Part shown: positions 16,901-24,540 of the stretch, piece after piece
Layout of the letters: every line of letters begins with the position of its first letter
Position numbering within the stretch: position 1 is the stretch's first letter
Origin: an uncultured Clostridia bacterium
GTDB taxonomy: Bacteria > Bacillota > Clostridia > UBA1381
Direction: 5' to 3'
Assembly (NCBI GenBank): GCA_934476675.1
Contig: CAKSOE010000014.1
Coordinates: 1 to 61,722 of the forward strand
DNA length: 61,722 nt
Made by a program: the position numbers and the translations under genes
The notes under the pieces: model-generated
Seen by the model: the letters and a program-made list of their open reading frames with translations, nothing else
The model's database searches: none
What the model was told of the DNA's origin: nothing

Positions 16901-17061
16901 GGTTTTCCGTTTGCTGTCGGAGGTCCGTCATAGAAGGTATAAACCTCACCCTCTTTTCTTTCATCGATACTTTTTCTGAAAATATCGTTTTCTTTCCAGA
17001 ATTCTCCGATTTTCTTTTCCCTTTCCACAAAGTTAAGATTGGGATCTACTTTTTTGTACAT
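13915..17061 (-). CDS. ileS: Isoleucyl-tRNA synthetase, type 2 (eukaryote-like)
   Basis: A 1048-residue class I synthetase charging tRNA-Ile. It has the HIGH motif as PHIGHVL (about 56) and KMSKS as KMSKSKGN (about 600), an editing domain with internal Cys clusters (YCPRCGTPLS, CWRCDTPL), and an anticodon-binding C-terminus. The sequence GWDTHGLPVELE and the lack of a C-terminal zinc finger fit the type 2/eukaryote-like IleRS group, whose members are often insensitive to mupirocin; this is inference by motif. A T-box riboswitch precedes it, so expression should rise when uncharged tRNA-Ile builds up. It is followed by cobO with a 1-base overlap. Confidence 0.96.
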   Translation of the reverse strand: MYKKVDPNLNFVEREKKIGEFWKENDIFRKSIDERKEGEVYTFYDGPPTANGKPHIGHVLTRVIKDMIPRYRTMKGYKVLRKAGWDTHGLPVELEVEKKLGLDGKDQIEKYGLEPFIEQCKESVWKYKGMWEDFSQTVGFWADMDDPYVTYDNNFIESEWWALKKIWERGLLYKGHKIVPYCPRCGTPLSSHEVAQGYKDVKERSAIVRFKLKDEDAYVLAWTTTPWTLPSNVALCVNPNETYAKVKAADGYTYYMAEELLDSILGKLKTDDTPAYEILERYKGSELEYKEYEPLYDFVKPICEKQHKKSHIILCDDYVTLTEGTGVVHQAPAFGEDDARVGRKYDIAFVQFVNEKGEMTKETPWAGTFVKKADAPILEDLDKRGLLYGAPKFEHSYPHCWRCDTPLIYYARETWFIKMTAVKDDLIRNNKTINWIPKSIGDGRFGSWLENVQDWGLSRNRYWGTPLNIWECECGEKHVIGSIEELKSMSDNCPDDIELHRPFIDKVTIKCPKCGKEMHRVPEVIDCWFDSGAMPFAQWHYPFENEKIFKENFPANFISEAVDQTRGWFYSLLAESTLLFNEAPYKNVIVLGLVQDENGQKMSKSKGNAVDPFEALEKHGADAVRWYFYSNSAPWLPNRFYDAAVTEGQRKFMGTLWNTYAFFVLYANIDEFDASKYTLDYDKLSVMDKWILSRLNTTVKMVDEYLNDYKITETSRALQSFVDDLSNWYVRRSRTRFWVKDMPQDKINAYMTLYTSLVMLCKAAAPMIPFMTEDIYQNLVRSVDKNAPISIHLCDFPKFDEKLIDKDLENSMEEVLDIVVLGRACRNTANIKNRQPIGKMYVKADRELKDFYKGIIEEELNVKDVEFTDNVSAFTAYNFKPQLKTLGRRFGKNIGLVKEILAGLDGSAAMGELETKGTLTINVDGVDEELSREDLLIESAQCDGYVSDSDYGITVALETTLSEELIEEGFVREVISKIQTMRKDSGFEVMDHIKIYQSGSDKVKSVMEKNADVIKDETLAEEIVFGDYSAMKEWNINGENVSLGVERI

Positions 17062-17109
17062 AAATCTTCCCTCCTGTAAAATTTACGCTATGCGTGCGGT
17101 ATGGAAAAA

Positions 17110-17362
17110 CAGATAAAAAAGCCTTTGTCCCGCTGCCGAGACAAAGGCTTTGACCTTCGCTGTACCACTCGTCATACCAACATATGAGTTCCTTTTTACG
17201 GCGGAAAAACCGGCAAGACTTAATTATATAAATATGTTCAGTCCGCAGCTCCGAAGTGATTTTCGCATCAAGGCTACTCGCCGCCGGACTCACACCGTAA
17301 CCGGCTCGCTTTGACTTTTACCCTGCGCTACTGTCTTCATCAACGCTTTTATTAACTTTTCC
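17110..17362 (-). promoter_or_regulatory. T-box riboswitch, tRNA-Ile specific
   Basis: The minus-strand leader shows the parts of a T-box. The stem I AG-rich region includes GCGAGCCGGTTACGGTGTGA; the specifier codon ATC (Ile) lies at 17260-17258 in GAAAATCACTTCGGAGC. The T-box sequence GAGTGGTACAGCGA (about 17172-17159) and a terminator (stem 17118-17128 with 17141-17151, T-run toward 17111) follow. The T-box TGGT would pair with the A discriminator and CCA of tRNA-Ile. Uncharged tRNA-Ile should stabilise the antiterminator and turn on ileS-cobO. Confidence 0.93.
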
Positions 17363-17367
17363 AGATT

Positions 17368-17396
17368 ATTATATTACATTTTTCGGTGATTGTCAA
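17368..17396 (-). promoter_or_regulatory. Promoter of ileS-cobO
   Basis: TTGACA (17396-17391), 17 bases, TATAAT (17373-17368) on the minus strand: a consensus promoter upstream of the T-box. Confidence 0.8.
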
Positions 17397-17435
17397 CCTT
17401 TATTCAAATAAAATTTCATATCGTTGCAAAAATAC

Positions 17436-17464
17436 TTGCATTTCGGCAAAATATATGCTATAAT
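17436..17464 (+). promoter_or_regulatory. Promoter of thiT
   Basis: TTGCAT (17436-17441), 17 bases, TATAAT (17459-17464), about 18 bases before the TPP riboswitch. Confidence 0.65.
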
Positions 17465-17481
17465 GTTAAAAAATGAATATA

Positions 17482-17565
17482 TGAAGGGGAGCTTGCAGAC
17501 AGGCTGAGAGGAAATTGTGAATTTCGACCCTGTAACCTGATATGGGTAATGCCGTCGTAGGGATC
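17482..17565 (+). promoter_or_regulatory. TPP riboswitch
   Basis: It carries the conserved THI-box elements in order: GGGGAGCTT, CAGGCTGAGAGG, GACCCTGTAACCTGATA and GGGTAATGCCGTCGTAGGGA. It lies before a thiamine transporter gene, the expected target. Binding of thiamin pyrophosphate should favour the terminator at 17577-17604. Confidence 0.95.
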
Positions 17566-17576
17566 AGATAAATTGT

Positions 17577-17604
17577 GCATATCCGTGTTCGGGTATGCTT
17601 TTTT
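17577..17604 (+). terminator. Expression-platform terminator of TPP riboswitch
   Basis: The 9-bp stem GCATATCCG/CGGGTATGC with a 4-base loop is followed by TTTTTTC. It sits between aptamer and thiT, which implies control by transcription termination rather than ribosome-site masking. Confidence 0.75.
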
Positions 17605-17641
17605 CTTCATTATATTTAAAAAATTCAAAGGAGCTATTTAT

Positions 17642-18157
17642 ATGAAAAACACAAAACAGCTTACAGAAACAGCCATTGCCGTTGCGCTTGCGGCGGTACT
17701 CGCTTTTATACCACTGTACAGAATGCCGCAGGGCGGAGACGTATCGCTCACAATGATACCGCTGCTGCTTATCGCTTTCCGCCGCGGTCCGGTTTCGGGA
17801 ATTGCGGCAGGTGCGGTATACGGCTTGATTTCCATGGCGATAAACGGTGTAATTTATCACCCAATGTCAATTTTACTTGATTATGTTCTTGCTTTCGGAG
17901 TTCTCGGAATTGCGGGATTTTTCAAAAAAAACCTTACCGGAATTATCTGCGGAACAATTGCCGGAGTAGGCGGAAGATTTTTAAGCTCGTATTTAAGCGG
18001 AGCGGTTCTTTTTGCAAGCTATGCGCCGGAGGGTCAAAGCCCATGGATATATTCGCTTATATACCAGGCTACATATCTTATACCGGAGCTTATAATATGC
18101 CTTGCTGTACTTGTTTTGCTTTTTGTAAAAGCGCATAAGGTATTTGAAGTAAAATAA
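17642..18157 (+). CDS. thiT: Thiamine ECF transporter S component ThiT
   Basis: A 171-residue membrane protein with about six helices, the size of an S component. Its late region SPWIYSLIYQATYLIPELI fits the aromatic, Glu-containing thiamine pocket of the ThiT family. It would bind thiamine outside and deliver it with a shared ECF energising module (EcfA-EcfA'-EcfT), which is not in this window. The start is the ATG at 17642 with AAAGGAG upstream; the frame's earlier start lies inside the riboswitch expression platform. Control by a TPP riboswitch supports the assignment. Confidence 0.92.
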   Translation: MKNTKQLTETAIAVALAAVLAFIPLYRMPQGGDVSLTMIPLLLIAFRRGPVSGIAAGAVYGLISMAINGVIYHPMSILLDYVLAFGVLGIAGFFKKNLTGIICGTIAGVGGRFLSSYLSGAVLFASYAPEGQSPWIYSLIYQATYLIPELIICLAVLVLLFVKAHKVFEVK

Positions 18158-18184
18158 ATAAGGGTTATTAAAAAAGAGTGCAGA

Positions 18185-18242
18185 ACGCATAAAACGCACC
18201 CGACGGCGTATAAATATACTCCGAGTGGTGCGTTTTATGTGT
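18185..18242. repeat. Long nested hairpin after thiT
   Basis: Outer arms of 16 bp (18185-18200 with 18227-18242, one wobble pair) enclose a second stem (18204-18212 with 18215-18223, one mismatch). No T-run follows on the plus strand; on minus a T-run starts some 10 bases later. It could be a processed 3' end of thiT mRNA or a small palindromic element. Confidence 0.6.
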
Positions 18243-18256
18243 AGTTCAAGGGCAAA

Positions 18257-18288
18257 AACAAATCGAAATCCGCATTTTTGCGGATTTC
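18257..18288 (-). terminator. Terminator of the V-type ATPase operon
   Basis: The 10-bp stem GAAATCCGCA/TGCGGATTTC (18268-18288) is followed on the minus strand by GATTTGTTTTTG. It lies just past the ntpD stop at 18337. A wider inverted repeat TTCAAGGGCA/TGCCCTTGAA (about 18245 and 18341) brackets it and includes the last ntpD codons. Confidence 0.75.
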
Positions 18289-18336
18289 AACTTAAATTTA
18301 TGCTTTATTTAAAATGCTATCACTTTAAAGCGGCAT

Positions 18337-19038
18337 CTATGCCCTTGAACGGTCTGTGCCTTTTTTAACAGTCCTTTGCTCCGCCTCGTGTTTTTCCTCT
18401 ACTACTTCCTTTATCATCATATCCTTGACTTTCATTAACCTTGTTGTTGTGCTTCTTTCGTTTTCGTCAAGCTTCATGGAAATGTATTTTATGGTTTCCT
18501 CATACTGCGGAATCATTACGTGTTCCAATGCATTTACACGGCGGCGCGTTTTTTCAATCTCCGCCGACATAAGCTGACACGACTTTTCCACCTCTGCAAG
18601 CCGTATAAGCTTTGGCAAAATCTCTGCAAGCGATAGAATCGCTCCGTCGGTTTCGCCGGAGGTGTACGCATAACCGTAGGAATAAATGTCATTCGGATTA
18701 TTTGTTTTATAGCCGACGCGATAGCTTGGAATAATCACACTCATAACGTTTTTTTCGTCAATTTCCAGCGACAGCTCCTGTTTCGGCAGCATAAGAGCAG
18801 TATCGAGAATTTCATCCGGCACAACGCTCCTCGCAACCGCCATTTTTTTGTTTGCTTCTCCGACTGCGCTTTCAACCTCCGCTCGTAAGCTTTGATTCTC
18901 ACGCACAAGCTCCAAAAACTGTCGCATAAGCTCGTCACGCTTATCCTTTAACAGCTTATGCCCACGTCTTGCGGTAATAAGTCTGCGCTTTAAATTGGTA
19001 AGCTCCATACGCGTCGGGTTTACATTTAAAATTGCCAC
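18337..19038 (-). CDS. ntpD: V-type ATPase subunit D
   Basis: A 233-residue subunit that forms the central rotor shaft with subunit F. The N-terminus is family-typical (NPTRMELTNLKRRLITARRGHKLLKDKRDEL) and long helices at both ends would form the coiled-coil axle. Translation starts at GTG (19038). It is the last gene of the operon, 11 bases after ntpB, and is followed by the operon terminator. Confidence 0.93.
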   Translation of the reverse strand: MAILNVNPTRMELTNLKRRLITARRGHKLLKDKRDELMRQFLELVRENQSLRAEVESAVGEANKKMAVARSVVPDEILDTALMLPKQELSLEIDEKNVMSVIIPSYRVGYKTNNPNDIYSYGYAYTSGETDGAILSLAEILPKLIRLAEVEKSCQLMSAEIEKTRRRVNALEHVMIPQYEETIKYISMKLDENERSTTTRLMKVKDMMIKEVVEEKHEAEQRTVKKGTDRSRA

Positions 19039-19049
19039 AAGACCACCGC

Positions 19050-20420
19050 CTATTCCTCGTAATATTTGTCCAGAAATTCATCGTTTATACGTTTCAGCTC
19101 ACTTCGCGGTAAAATTCTTAAAAGCTCCCAGCCGATATCAAGCGTTTCTTCAATACTTCTGTCCGAATCATACCCCTGCGAAACATATTTCTTCTCAAAT
19201 TCCTCCGCAAACCTGGCATACATCTTATCAATATCCGTCAATGCCGCTTCACCCAGAATTACCATTAATTCCTTTGCGTCCTTTCCGCGTGCATATGCTG
19301 AAAACAGCTGATTCATCGTTCCGCTGTGGTCAGCACGTGTTCTTCCCTCGCCTATTCCTTTGTCTTTAAGCCTTGACAGAGACGGCAAAACATCGATTGG
19401 GGGTTCTACACCCTTTCTGTATAAATCTCTCGAAAGAATTATCTGTCCCTCCGTTATATATCCCGTAAGGTCGGGAATCGGGTGGGTTTTATCGTCCTCC
19501 GGCATAGTAAGAATCGGTATCATGGTAATTGAACCGTCTTTTCCGTTTTGTCTGCCGGCTCTTTCGTAGATTGTTGCAAGGTCTGTGTACATATATCCCG
19601 GATAGCCGCGTCTGCCCGGCACTTCCTTTCTTGCCGCCGATACCTCACGCAGTGCGTCTGCGTAGTTCGTGATGTCGGTCAGTATCACAAGCACGTGCAT
19701 ATTCTTTTCAAATGCCAGATATTCCGCTGCGGTAAGCGCCATTTTAGGCGTTGCTATTCTTTCGATTGCCGGATCGTTTGCCAGATTTATAAACAACACC
19801 GTCCTGTCAAGCGCTCCCGTTTCACGGAAAGAATCTATAAAATAATTCGATTCCTCAAACGTTATTCCCATCGCCGCAAAAACCACGGCAAATTTTTCGT
19901 CCTTACCCTTTACCTTTGCCTGCCGCGCAATCTGCGCCGCAAGCTGCGCATGAGGCAGTCCGCTTGCCGAGAATATCGGCAGCTTTTGCCCTCTTACAAG
20001 AGTATTCAATCCGTCAATCGCCGAAACTCCCGTTTGTATAAACTCCTGCGGATATTTGCGTGCCGCCGGATTCATCGGCTTGCCGTTTACGTCAAGGCGC
20101 ATTTCGGGAATTATCTGCGGGCCGCCGTCCGTAGGTCTGCCCAGACCGTCAAACACACGTCCGAGCATATCCTCCGACACGGGCAGCTCCATTTGTCTGC
20201 CGAGAAAGCGTACCTTGCTTTCGGCAAGATTTATTCCCGTTGAGTTTTCAAAAAGCTGTACCAATGCGTTCGTGCCGTCTATTTCAAGCACACGGCAGCG
20301 GCGCGTTTCGCCGTTTCCAAGCTCAATTTCGCCCAGTTCGTTATACGTTACTCCGCTCACGTTCTTTATGAGCATCAAAGGGCCTGCCACTTCTTCTATC
20401 GTTCTGTATTCCTTAGGCAT
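19050..20420 (-). CDS. ntpB: V-type ATPase subunit B
   Basis: The 456-residue non-catalytic nucleotide-binding subunit of the V1 head, alternating with A subunits. It has the family core (QTGVSAIDGLNTLVRGQKLPIFS, MGITFEESNYFIDSF, PGRRGYPGYMYTDLATIYERAG) and no complete Walker A, as expected for B. The ATG overlaps the ntpA stop by one base (TGATG) with AAAGGAGG just upstream, consistent with coupled translation giving equal A and B amounts. Confidence 0.96.
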   Translation of the reverse strand: MPKEYRTIEEVAGPLMLIKNVSGVTYNELGEIELGNGETRRCRVLEIDGTNALVQLFENSTGINLAESKVRFLGRQMELPVSEDMLGRVFDGLGRPTDGGPQIIPEMRLDVNGKPMNPAARKYPQEFIQTGVSAIDGLNTLVRGQKLPIFSASGLPHAQLAAQIARQAKVKGKDEKFAVVFAAMGITFEESNYFIDSFRETGALDRTVLFINLANDPAIERIATPKMALTAAEYLAFEKNMHVLVILTDITNYADALREVSAARKEVPGRRGYPGYMYTDLATIYERAGRQNGKDGSITMIPILTMPEDDKTHPIPDLTGYITEGQIILSRDLYRKGVEPPIDVLPSLSRLKDKGIGEGRTRADHSGTMNQLFSAYARGKDAKELMVILGEAALTDIDKMYARFAEEFEKKYVSQGYDSDRSIEETLDIGWELLRILPRSELKRINDEFLDKYYEE

Positions 20421-22186
20421 CAGTACTCCTCCTTTCTTAACGCCGAATTGACTTCTTTTTTCAGCTGATTTGTCACGCTTTCATATTCGGCATCAATATC
20501 TTCTTCTCTGACATATTTAAAACGTCCTATTTTCTCTCTTACAGGCAGCGAAACAAGCGTTTCAATCGGCGCGTCTTTTGAAAGCGCTTCACTACACATA
20601 TCGTAATATCCCAATATAAGGCGCATCATATACAGCTGCTTTTTAAGGCTTGTATAGGTATCAACCTCATGGAATGCAAGCTGATGCAGAAAATCCTCAC
20701 GTATGGAACGTGCCGTTTCCATTTTCAGCCTGTCTCCCGCGGACAGTGCATCCATACCGACCAGCTTGACGATTTCCTCCAATTCCGCTTCTTCCTGCAA
20801 AAGGCTCATCATTCGCCCTCTTAAATTCATCCAGTCCTTATCAACGTTTTCACTATACCAGTTTTTAAGAAGATCAATATACAAAGAATAGCTTGTAAGC
20901 CAGTTTATCGCCGGAAAATGCCTTTTATATGCCAATTTTGAATCCAGACCCCAGAACACCTTTACAATTCTTAATGTTGCCTGTGATACCGGCTCGGAAA
21001 TATCGCCGCCCGGAGGACTTACCGCGCCTATTGCCGACAGTGCTCCCTCTCTGCCGTCACTGCCGAGAGAAATTACGCGTCCGGCTCTTTCGTAAAACTG
21101 CGCAAGACGGCTGCCGAGATATGCCGGATAGCCTTCCTCGCCCGGCATTTCCTCCAAACGTCCCGACATTTCCCTTAAAGCCTCAGCCCAGCGTGAGGTT
21201 GAATCCGCCATTAACGCAACGCTGTATCCCATATCACGAAAATATTCCGCAATGGTTATACCGGTATATATTGACGCTTCACGCGCCGCAACGGGCATAT
21301 CTGACGTATTTGCGATAAGCACCGTTCTTTCCATAAGCGATTTGCCCGTATGCGGATCTATAAGCTCCGGAAATTCGTTTAACACGTCTGTCATTTCGTT
21401 TCCTCGCTCGCCGCAGCCTATATACACCACAATATCAGCCTCCGCCCATTTTGCAAGCTGGTGCTGTGTGACCGTTTTTCCGCTTCCGAAAGGCCCGGGT
21501 ATTGCCGCAACTCCGCCCTTTGCAATCGGAAACATTGTGTCTACAACTCTCTGTCCCGTTATAAGCGGTTTGTCGGGAGAAAGCTTTCTCGCATACGGTC
21601 TGCCGCGCCGTACGGGCCATTTCTGCATAAGCGTCAGCTCTTTTGCACCCTTTTCGGTTTCAAGCGTACACACCGTATCCGTAACGGTATATTCGCCGTC
21701 TGCAATACTCTTTACCGTACCCTTAACTCCGTAAGGCACCATTATTTTCTGCAAAACAATATCCGTTTCCCGAACAGTTCCGATTATGTCGCCCTCGCTT
21801 ACCTCATCGCCGACCTTTACCGCCGCATTAAATTTCCACTTCTTGTCCCTTTTTAACGACGCCACCTCAACACCGCGGTCAAGGTTGTTTCCGCATATTT
21901 TCATTATATCGTCAAGGGGACGCTGTATACCGTCGAAAATACTTCCGATGAGTCCCGGTCCAAGTTCTACGCTGAGCGGCTCGCCTGTTGATTCGACAAT
22001 TTCGCCCGTACCCAGTCCCGAAGTTTCCTCATAAACCTGAATACTTGCCCTGTCGCCGTGCATTTCTATTATCTCGCCGATAAGCCGTTTTTCGCTTACG
22101 CGCACAACGTCAAACATATTTGCGTCGCGCATATTTTCAGCGACTACCAAAGGGCCGCTGACCTTTACTATTGTACCCTTACTCAT
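20420..22186 (-). CDS. ntpA: V-type ATPase catalytic subunit A
   Basis: The 588-residue catalytic subunit of the V1 head. Walker A is GPFGSGKTVTQ near residue 234, followed by GCGERGNEMTDVL and SDMPVAAREASIYTGIT; the ~90-residue non-homologous insert that distinguishes A from F-type beta is present (about 100-190). I prefer the ATG at 22186, eight bases after AAAGGA, over a TTG at 22192. In this operon it would hydrolyse or make ATP coupled to ion flow through the NtpI-NtpK membrane part. Confidence 0.96.
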   Translation of the reverse strand: MSKGTIVKVSGPLVVAENMRDANMFDVVRVSEKRLIGEIIEMHGDRASIQVYEETSGLGTGEIVESTGEPLSVELGPGLIGSIFDGIQRPLDDIMKICGNNLDRGVEVASLKRDKKWKFNAAVKVGDEVSEGDIIGTVRETDIVLQKIMVPYGVKGTVKSIADGEYTVTDTVCTLETEKGAKELTLMQKWPVRRGRPYARKLSPDKPLITGQRVVDTMFPIAKGGVAAIPGPFGSGKTVTQHQLAKWAEADIVVYIGCGERGNEMTDVLNEFPELIDPHTGKSLMERTVLIANTSDMPVAAREASIYTGITIAEYFRDMGYSVALMADSTSRWAEALREMSGRLEEMPGEEGYPAYLGSRLAQFYERAGRVISLGSDGREGALSAIGAVSPPGGDISEPVSQATLRIVKVFWGLDSKLAYKRHFPAINWLTSYSLYIDLLKNWYSENVDKDWMNLRGRMMSLLQEEAELEEIVKLVGMDALSAGDRLKMETARSIREDFLHQLAFHEVDTYTSLKKQLYMMRLILGYYDMCSEALSKDAPIETLVSLPVREKIGRFKYVREEDIDAEYESVTNQLKKEVNSALRKEEY

Positions 22187-22210
22187 ATTCAAAATCCTTT
22201 CATTGCCGCT

Positions 22211-22519
22211 TTATAAAATATTCGAGCCGACAGCCTTTTCCACAGATTTTCCGACCGCTGCCGTTCCCTCGCCCGTATTGCCGTTTATTCCGGGAATTAA
22301 AATCACCGCCGGTACAGGCATAAAGCGGTATTTTTCAATTTCATCGCTTATCTGTGACGCAAGCTTTTCCGTTATATATATTATTCCGTAACCGCCGTTT
22401 GCCACTTTGCGAAAAAGCTTTGCTGCCGCTTCTTTTTCCTCTGCCGGAAATATTGTCATCCCAAGAGCGGCAAAGCCGTATATGCTGTCTCTGTCACCCA
22501 TTACCGCAATTTTATACAT
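22211..22519 (-). CDS. ntpG: V-type ATPase subunit F (NtpG)
   Basis: A ~102-residue protein with the family start YKIAVMGDRDSIYGFAALG and the GYGIIYITEKLA motif. It joins subunit D in the central rotor. The ATG at 22519 gives the usual family N-terminus; a GTG at 22528 inside the end of ntpC, closer to AAAGGA, is an alternative. The gene overlaps the ntpC stop by several bases. Confidence 0.9.
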   Translation of the reverse strand: MYKIAVMGDRDSIYGFAALGMTIFPAEEKEAAAKLFRKVANGGYGIIYITEKLASQISDEIEKYRFMPVPAVILIPGINGNTGEGTAAVGKSVEKAVGSNIL

Positions 22520-23474
22520 ACAGCTCACGCATCCTTTCCTTTGCCGCTGCGGCAGGCAATCCGATGTGCACCGCGCTCACCGCTATGCGCAGATTTCTGC
22601 ATTCTGCTTCACGTGCCGCATAATATGCTATCAGCGGCTCCGCACCGAAACTTATACGCCTTGCGCTGTCCAAAAGTGCAAGAATATAATTTTCGCTGTT
22701 TTTCTCAAATTCCGCCGCCGATACTGCCGCATATTCCGCAAGCTCCGCAAACTCCGTTTCCTCAATACAGGAAACTACATTGCCGTATCCTTTAAGCGCC
22801 GCGCTTTTAAGCTCCGATATATCAACTGTGTCACATTCGCACAGCGCGTAATCGTAAAGCATTTCATTCACACCTGCTCTTGCCATGCGCAAGGCGATTT
22901 TTATATCCGTAAGCGCCGTAAAGCTGTCCGCAAGCTTTTTTGAAAAATCGTCCGCCGCAAGCTTTTGCATTGCTTCAAGAGAGCATTTGTCAACAAACAT
23001 ATCAAAAAGCTGTCCGTCCATTGAGGACGACAAAAGCTCATACCCTTCCCTTGCACATTCGCTTATCCATAACGGCAAATCCGAAAAGCTTTTGTTTTTT
23101 ACCGCATTTAAAATATCCTCTGCATTTATCAGACATGGCTTCAAACAGTATTTTATGCCATCCGTATCGGTCATTATACCCTTTGTCAGAGCCTTTAAAT
23201 TATGAAAATCATTTTTCACAACCAAAAAATCCAACACGTTTTTATCGGGAGTTATTTCCTGCAAATATTCCCATGTTTCCTCCATGTAATTTTTAAGCGC
23301 TGCCGATATATCCGATGTATTCTCAAATTCCGAAAAACCTTTATCTATAAGCATTCTTTTTGCTTCTTCAAACGATGTGCCTGACAACAGCTGATTAAAA
23401 AAGCGGTCGTCGAGCAGCTCTGACTCCCTTGCGCGGACGTTTGCCACAGCATACGCATATTCCGTACTACTCAT
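22512..23474 (-). CDS. ntpC: V-type ATPase subunit C
   Basis: A 320-residue, mostly helical subunit (YAYAVANVRARESELLDDRFFNQLL at the start; EAECRNLRIAVSAVHIGLP near the end is typical). It is the funnel-like adaptor linking the rotor shaft (D/F) to the membrane ring of NtpK, homologous to eukaryotic subunit d. The ATG overlaps the ntpE stop by four bases (ATGA), with GGAGGGT upstream. Confidence 0.92.
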   Translation of the reverse strand: MSSTEYAYAVANVRARESELLDDRFFNQLLSGTSFEEAKRMLIDKGFSEFENTSDISAALKNYMEETWEYLQEITPDKNVLDFLVVKNDFHNLKALTKGIMTDTDGIKYCLKPCLINAEDILNAVKNKSFSDLPLWISECAREGYELLSSSMDGQLFDMFVDKCSLEAMQKLAADDFSKKLADSFTALTDIKIALRMARAGVNEMLYDYALCECDTVDISELKSAALKGYGNVVSCIEETEFAELAEYAAVSAAEFEKNSENYILALLDSARRISFGAEPLIAYYAAREAECRNLRIAVSAVHIGLPAAAAKERMRELYV

Positions 23475-24058
23475 AGCGCACCCTCCGTGTCTTTAAGAAG
23501 TTTAAACAGCTTATCGCGTATTTCATCACGCTTTTCTTCAACAAGCGCTTCAAACGTGCAGTTTTCTTCAATTCCGCCGTACCGTATTATGCAGCCGCTT
23601 TCTATATCTGCATTTTCCTCCGACAATACAAGCTCTGCATTTAAATTTTCCATAAATCCCTGCGGCATTCTTTCCTTATCGCGGCTGTTCATCAAAAGAA
23701 CTCCGCTCTCTTGGTGTGCGTACCTTGCAATAAGCGTTTCAATCATCTTGAAATATCGTTCTGTATCGGTTTCGTCAATACGCTTTTGGGCATATTCCAT
23801 ACATTCCCCGATAACATCGGTTTTTGCCGCAAGCTTTTCCTTTTTTATATACGATTCGCAGCCGCTTTTTGCATTTTCCGTAATCTGTGCCGCACTTTTT
23901 TTCGCATCGGCAATGATTTTTTTTGCGATAATTTCCGCATCGGCAGTAATTTGTGACGCTGTTTTCTCCGCATCGGCTTTTTTATCCGCCGACAGTCTTT
24001 CTATCTCGACATCGGTATCGTTATCAATCTTTGCCATGATTTGCTCCAAACCGTTCAT
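23471..24058 (-). CDS. ntpE: V-type ATPase subunit E
   Basis: A 195-residue peripheral-stalk subunit. The first ~100 residues are a charged, Ala-rich helix (DADEKTASQ-like heptads, ADAEIIAKKIIADAKKSAAQI) that would coil with the NtpF helix; the C-terminal ~85 residues form the head that binds the A/B crown (GCIIRYGGIEENCTFEAL). The stalk holds the head still against rotation. Sequence conservation in this family is low; the operon position between K and C supports the call. Confidence 0.88.
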   Translation of the reverse strand: MNGLEQIMAKIDNDTDVEIERLSADKKADAEKTASQITADAEIIAKKIIADAKKSAAQITENAKSGCESYIKKEKLAAKTDVIGECMEYAQKRIDETDTERYFKMIETLIARYAHQESGVLLMNSRDKERMPQGFMENLNAELVLSEENADIESGCIIRYGGIEENCTFEALVEEKRDEIRDKLFKLLKDTEGAL

Positions 24059-24069
24059 GTCAACCTCCG

Positions 24070-24540
24070 TTATATGTTATATATTATCAGAATTGAAATA
24101 AGCAGCGCGAGGATTGCATATGTTTCCACCATAGCCGCCATAATAATTGCCTTACCGCTTTCATCGGGCTTTTTTGCAACTATGCCTACACCTGCCGCAG
24201 CAGCTCTGCCCTGTGCAATTCCCGAAAACAGTCCGCCGAACGCTATCGGCAAAGCCGCCGAAAAATACATAATTCCCTGTGCAAGCGAAATATCAGCCGC
24301 ACCGCCGCCCAAAACTCCTATACGGCTCAAAAGCAGAACCGCAACAAGCAGTCCGTACAAACCCTGTGTACCCGGCAGCAGCTGCAAAATCAGCGCTTTG
24401 CTGAATTTCGACGGGTCATTGCTGACCAGTCCTGCCGCCGCTTCGCCTACCAGACCAACGCCCTTTGCGCTGCCTATACCTGCAAACAATGCGGCAAATG
24501 CCGCTCCTGTTATTGCCAATGCCAAACCTAAACTATTCAT
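24070..24540 (-). CDS. ntpK: V-type ATPase proteolipid subunit K (Na+-binding type)
   Basis: A 156-residue, four-helix proteolipid made of two fused hairpins that forms the rotor ring. Only the second hairpin has the ion-binding Glu (E139, in MAAMVETYAIL). Residues L55, T58, Q59 (LLPGTQG), Q110 and E139 correspond to the five Na+ ligands known in Enterococcus hirae NtpK (L61, T64, Q65, Q110, E139), which predicts Na+ transport. I start at the ATG at 24540 with AAGGAG seven bases upstream; it overlaps the ntpI stop by eight bases. The frame could start six codons earlier but with no ribosome site. Confidence 0.94.
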   Translation of the reverse strand: MNSLGLALAITGAAFAALFAGIGSAKGVGLVGEAAAGLVSNDPSKFSKALILQLLPGTQGLYGLLVAVLLLSRIGVLGGGAADISLAQGIMYFSAALPIAFGGLFSGIAQGRAAAAGVGIVAKKPDESGKAIIMAAMVETYAILALLISILIIYNI

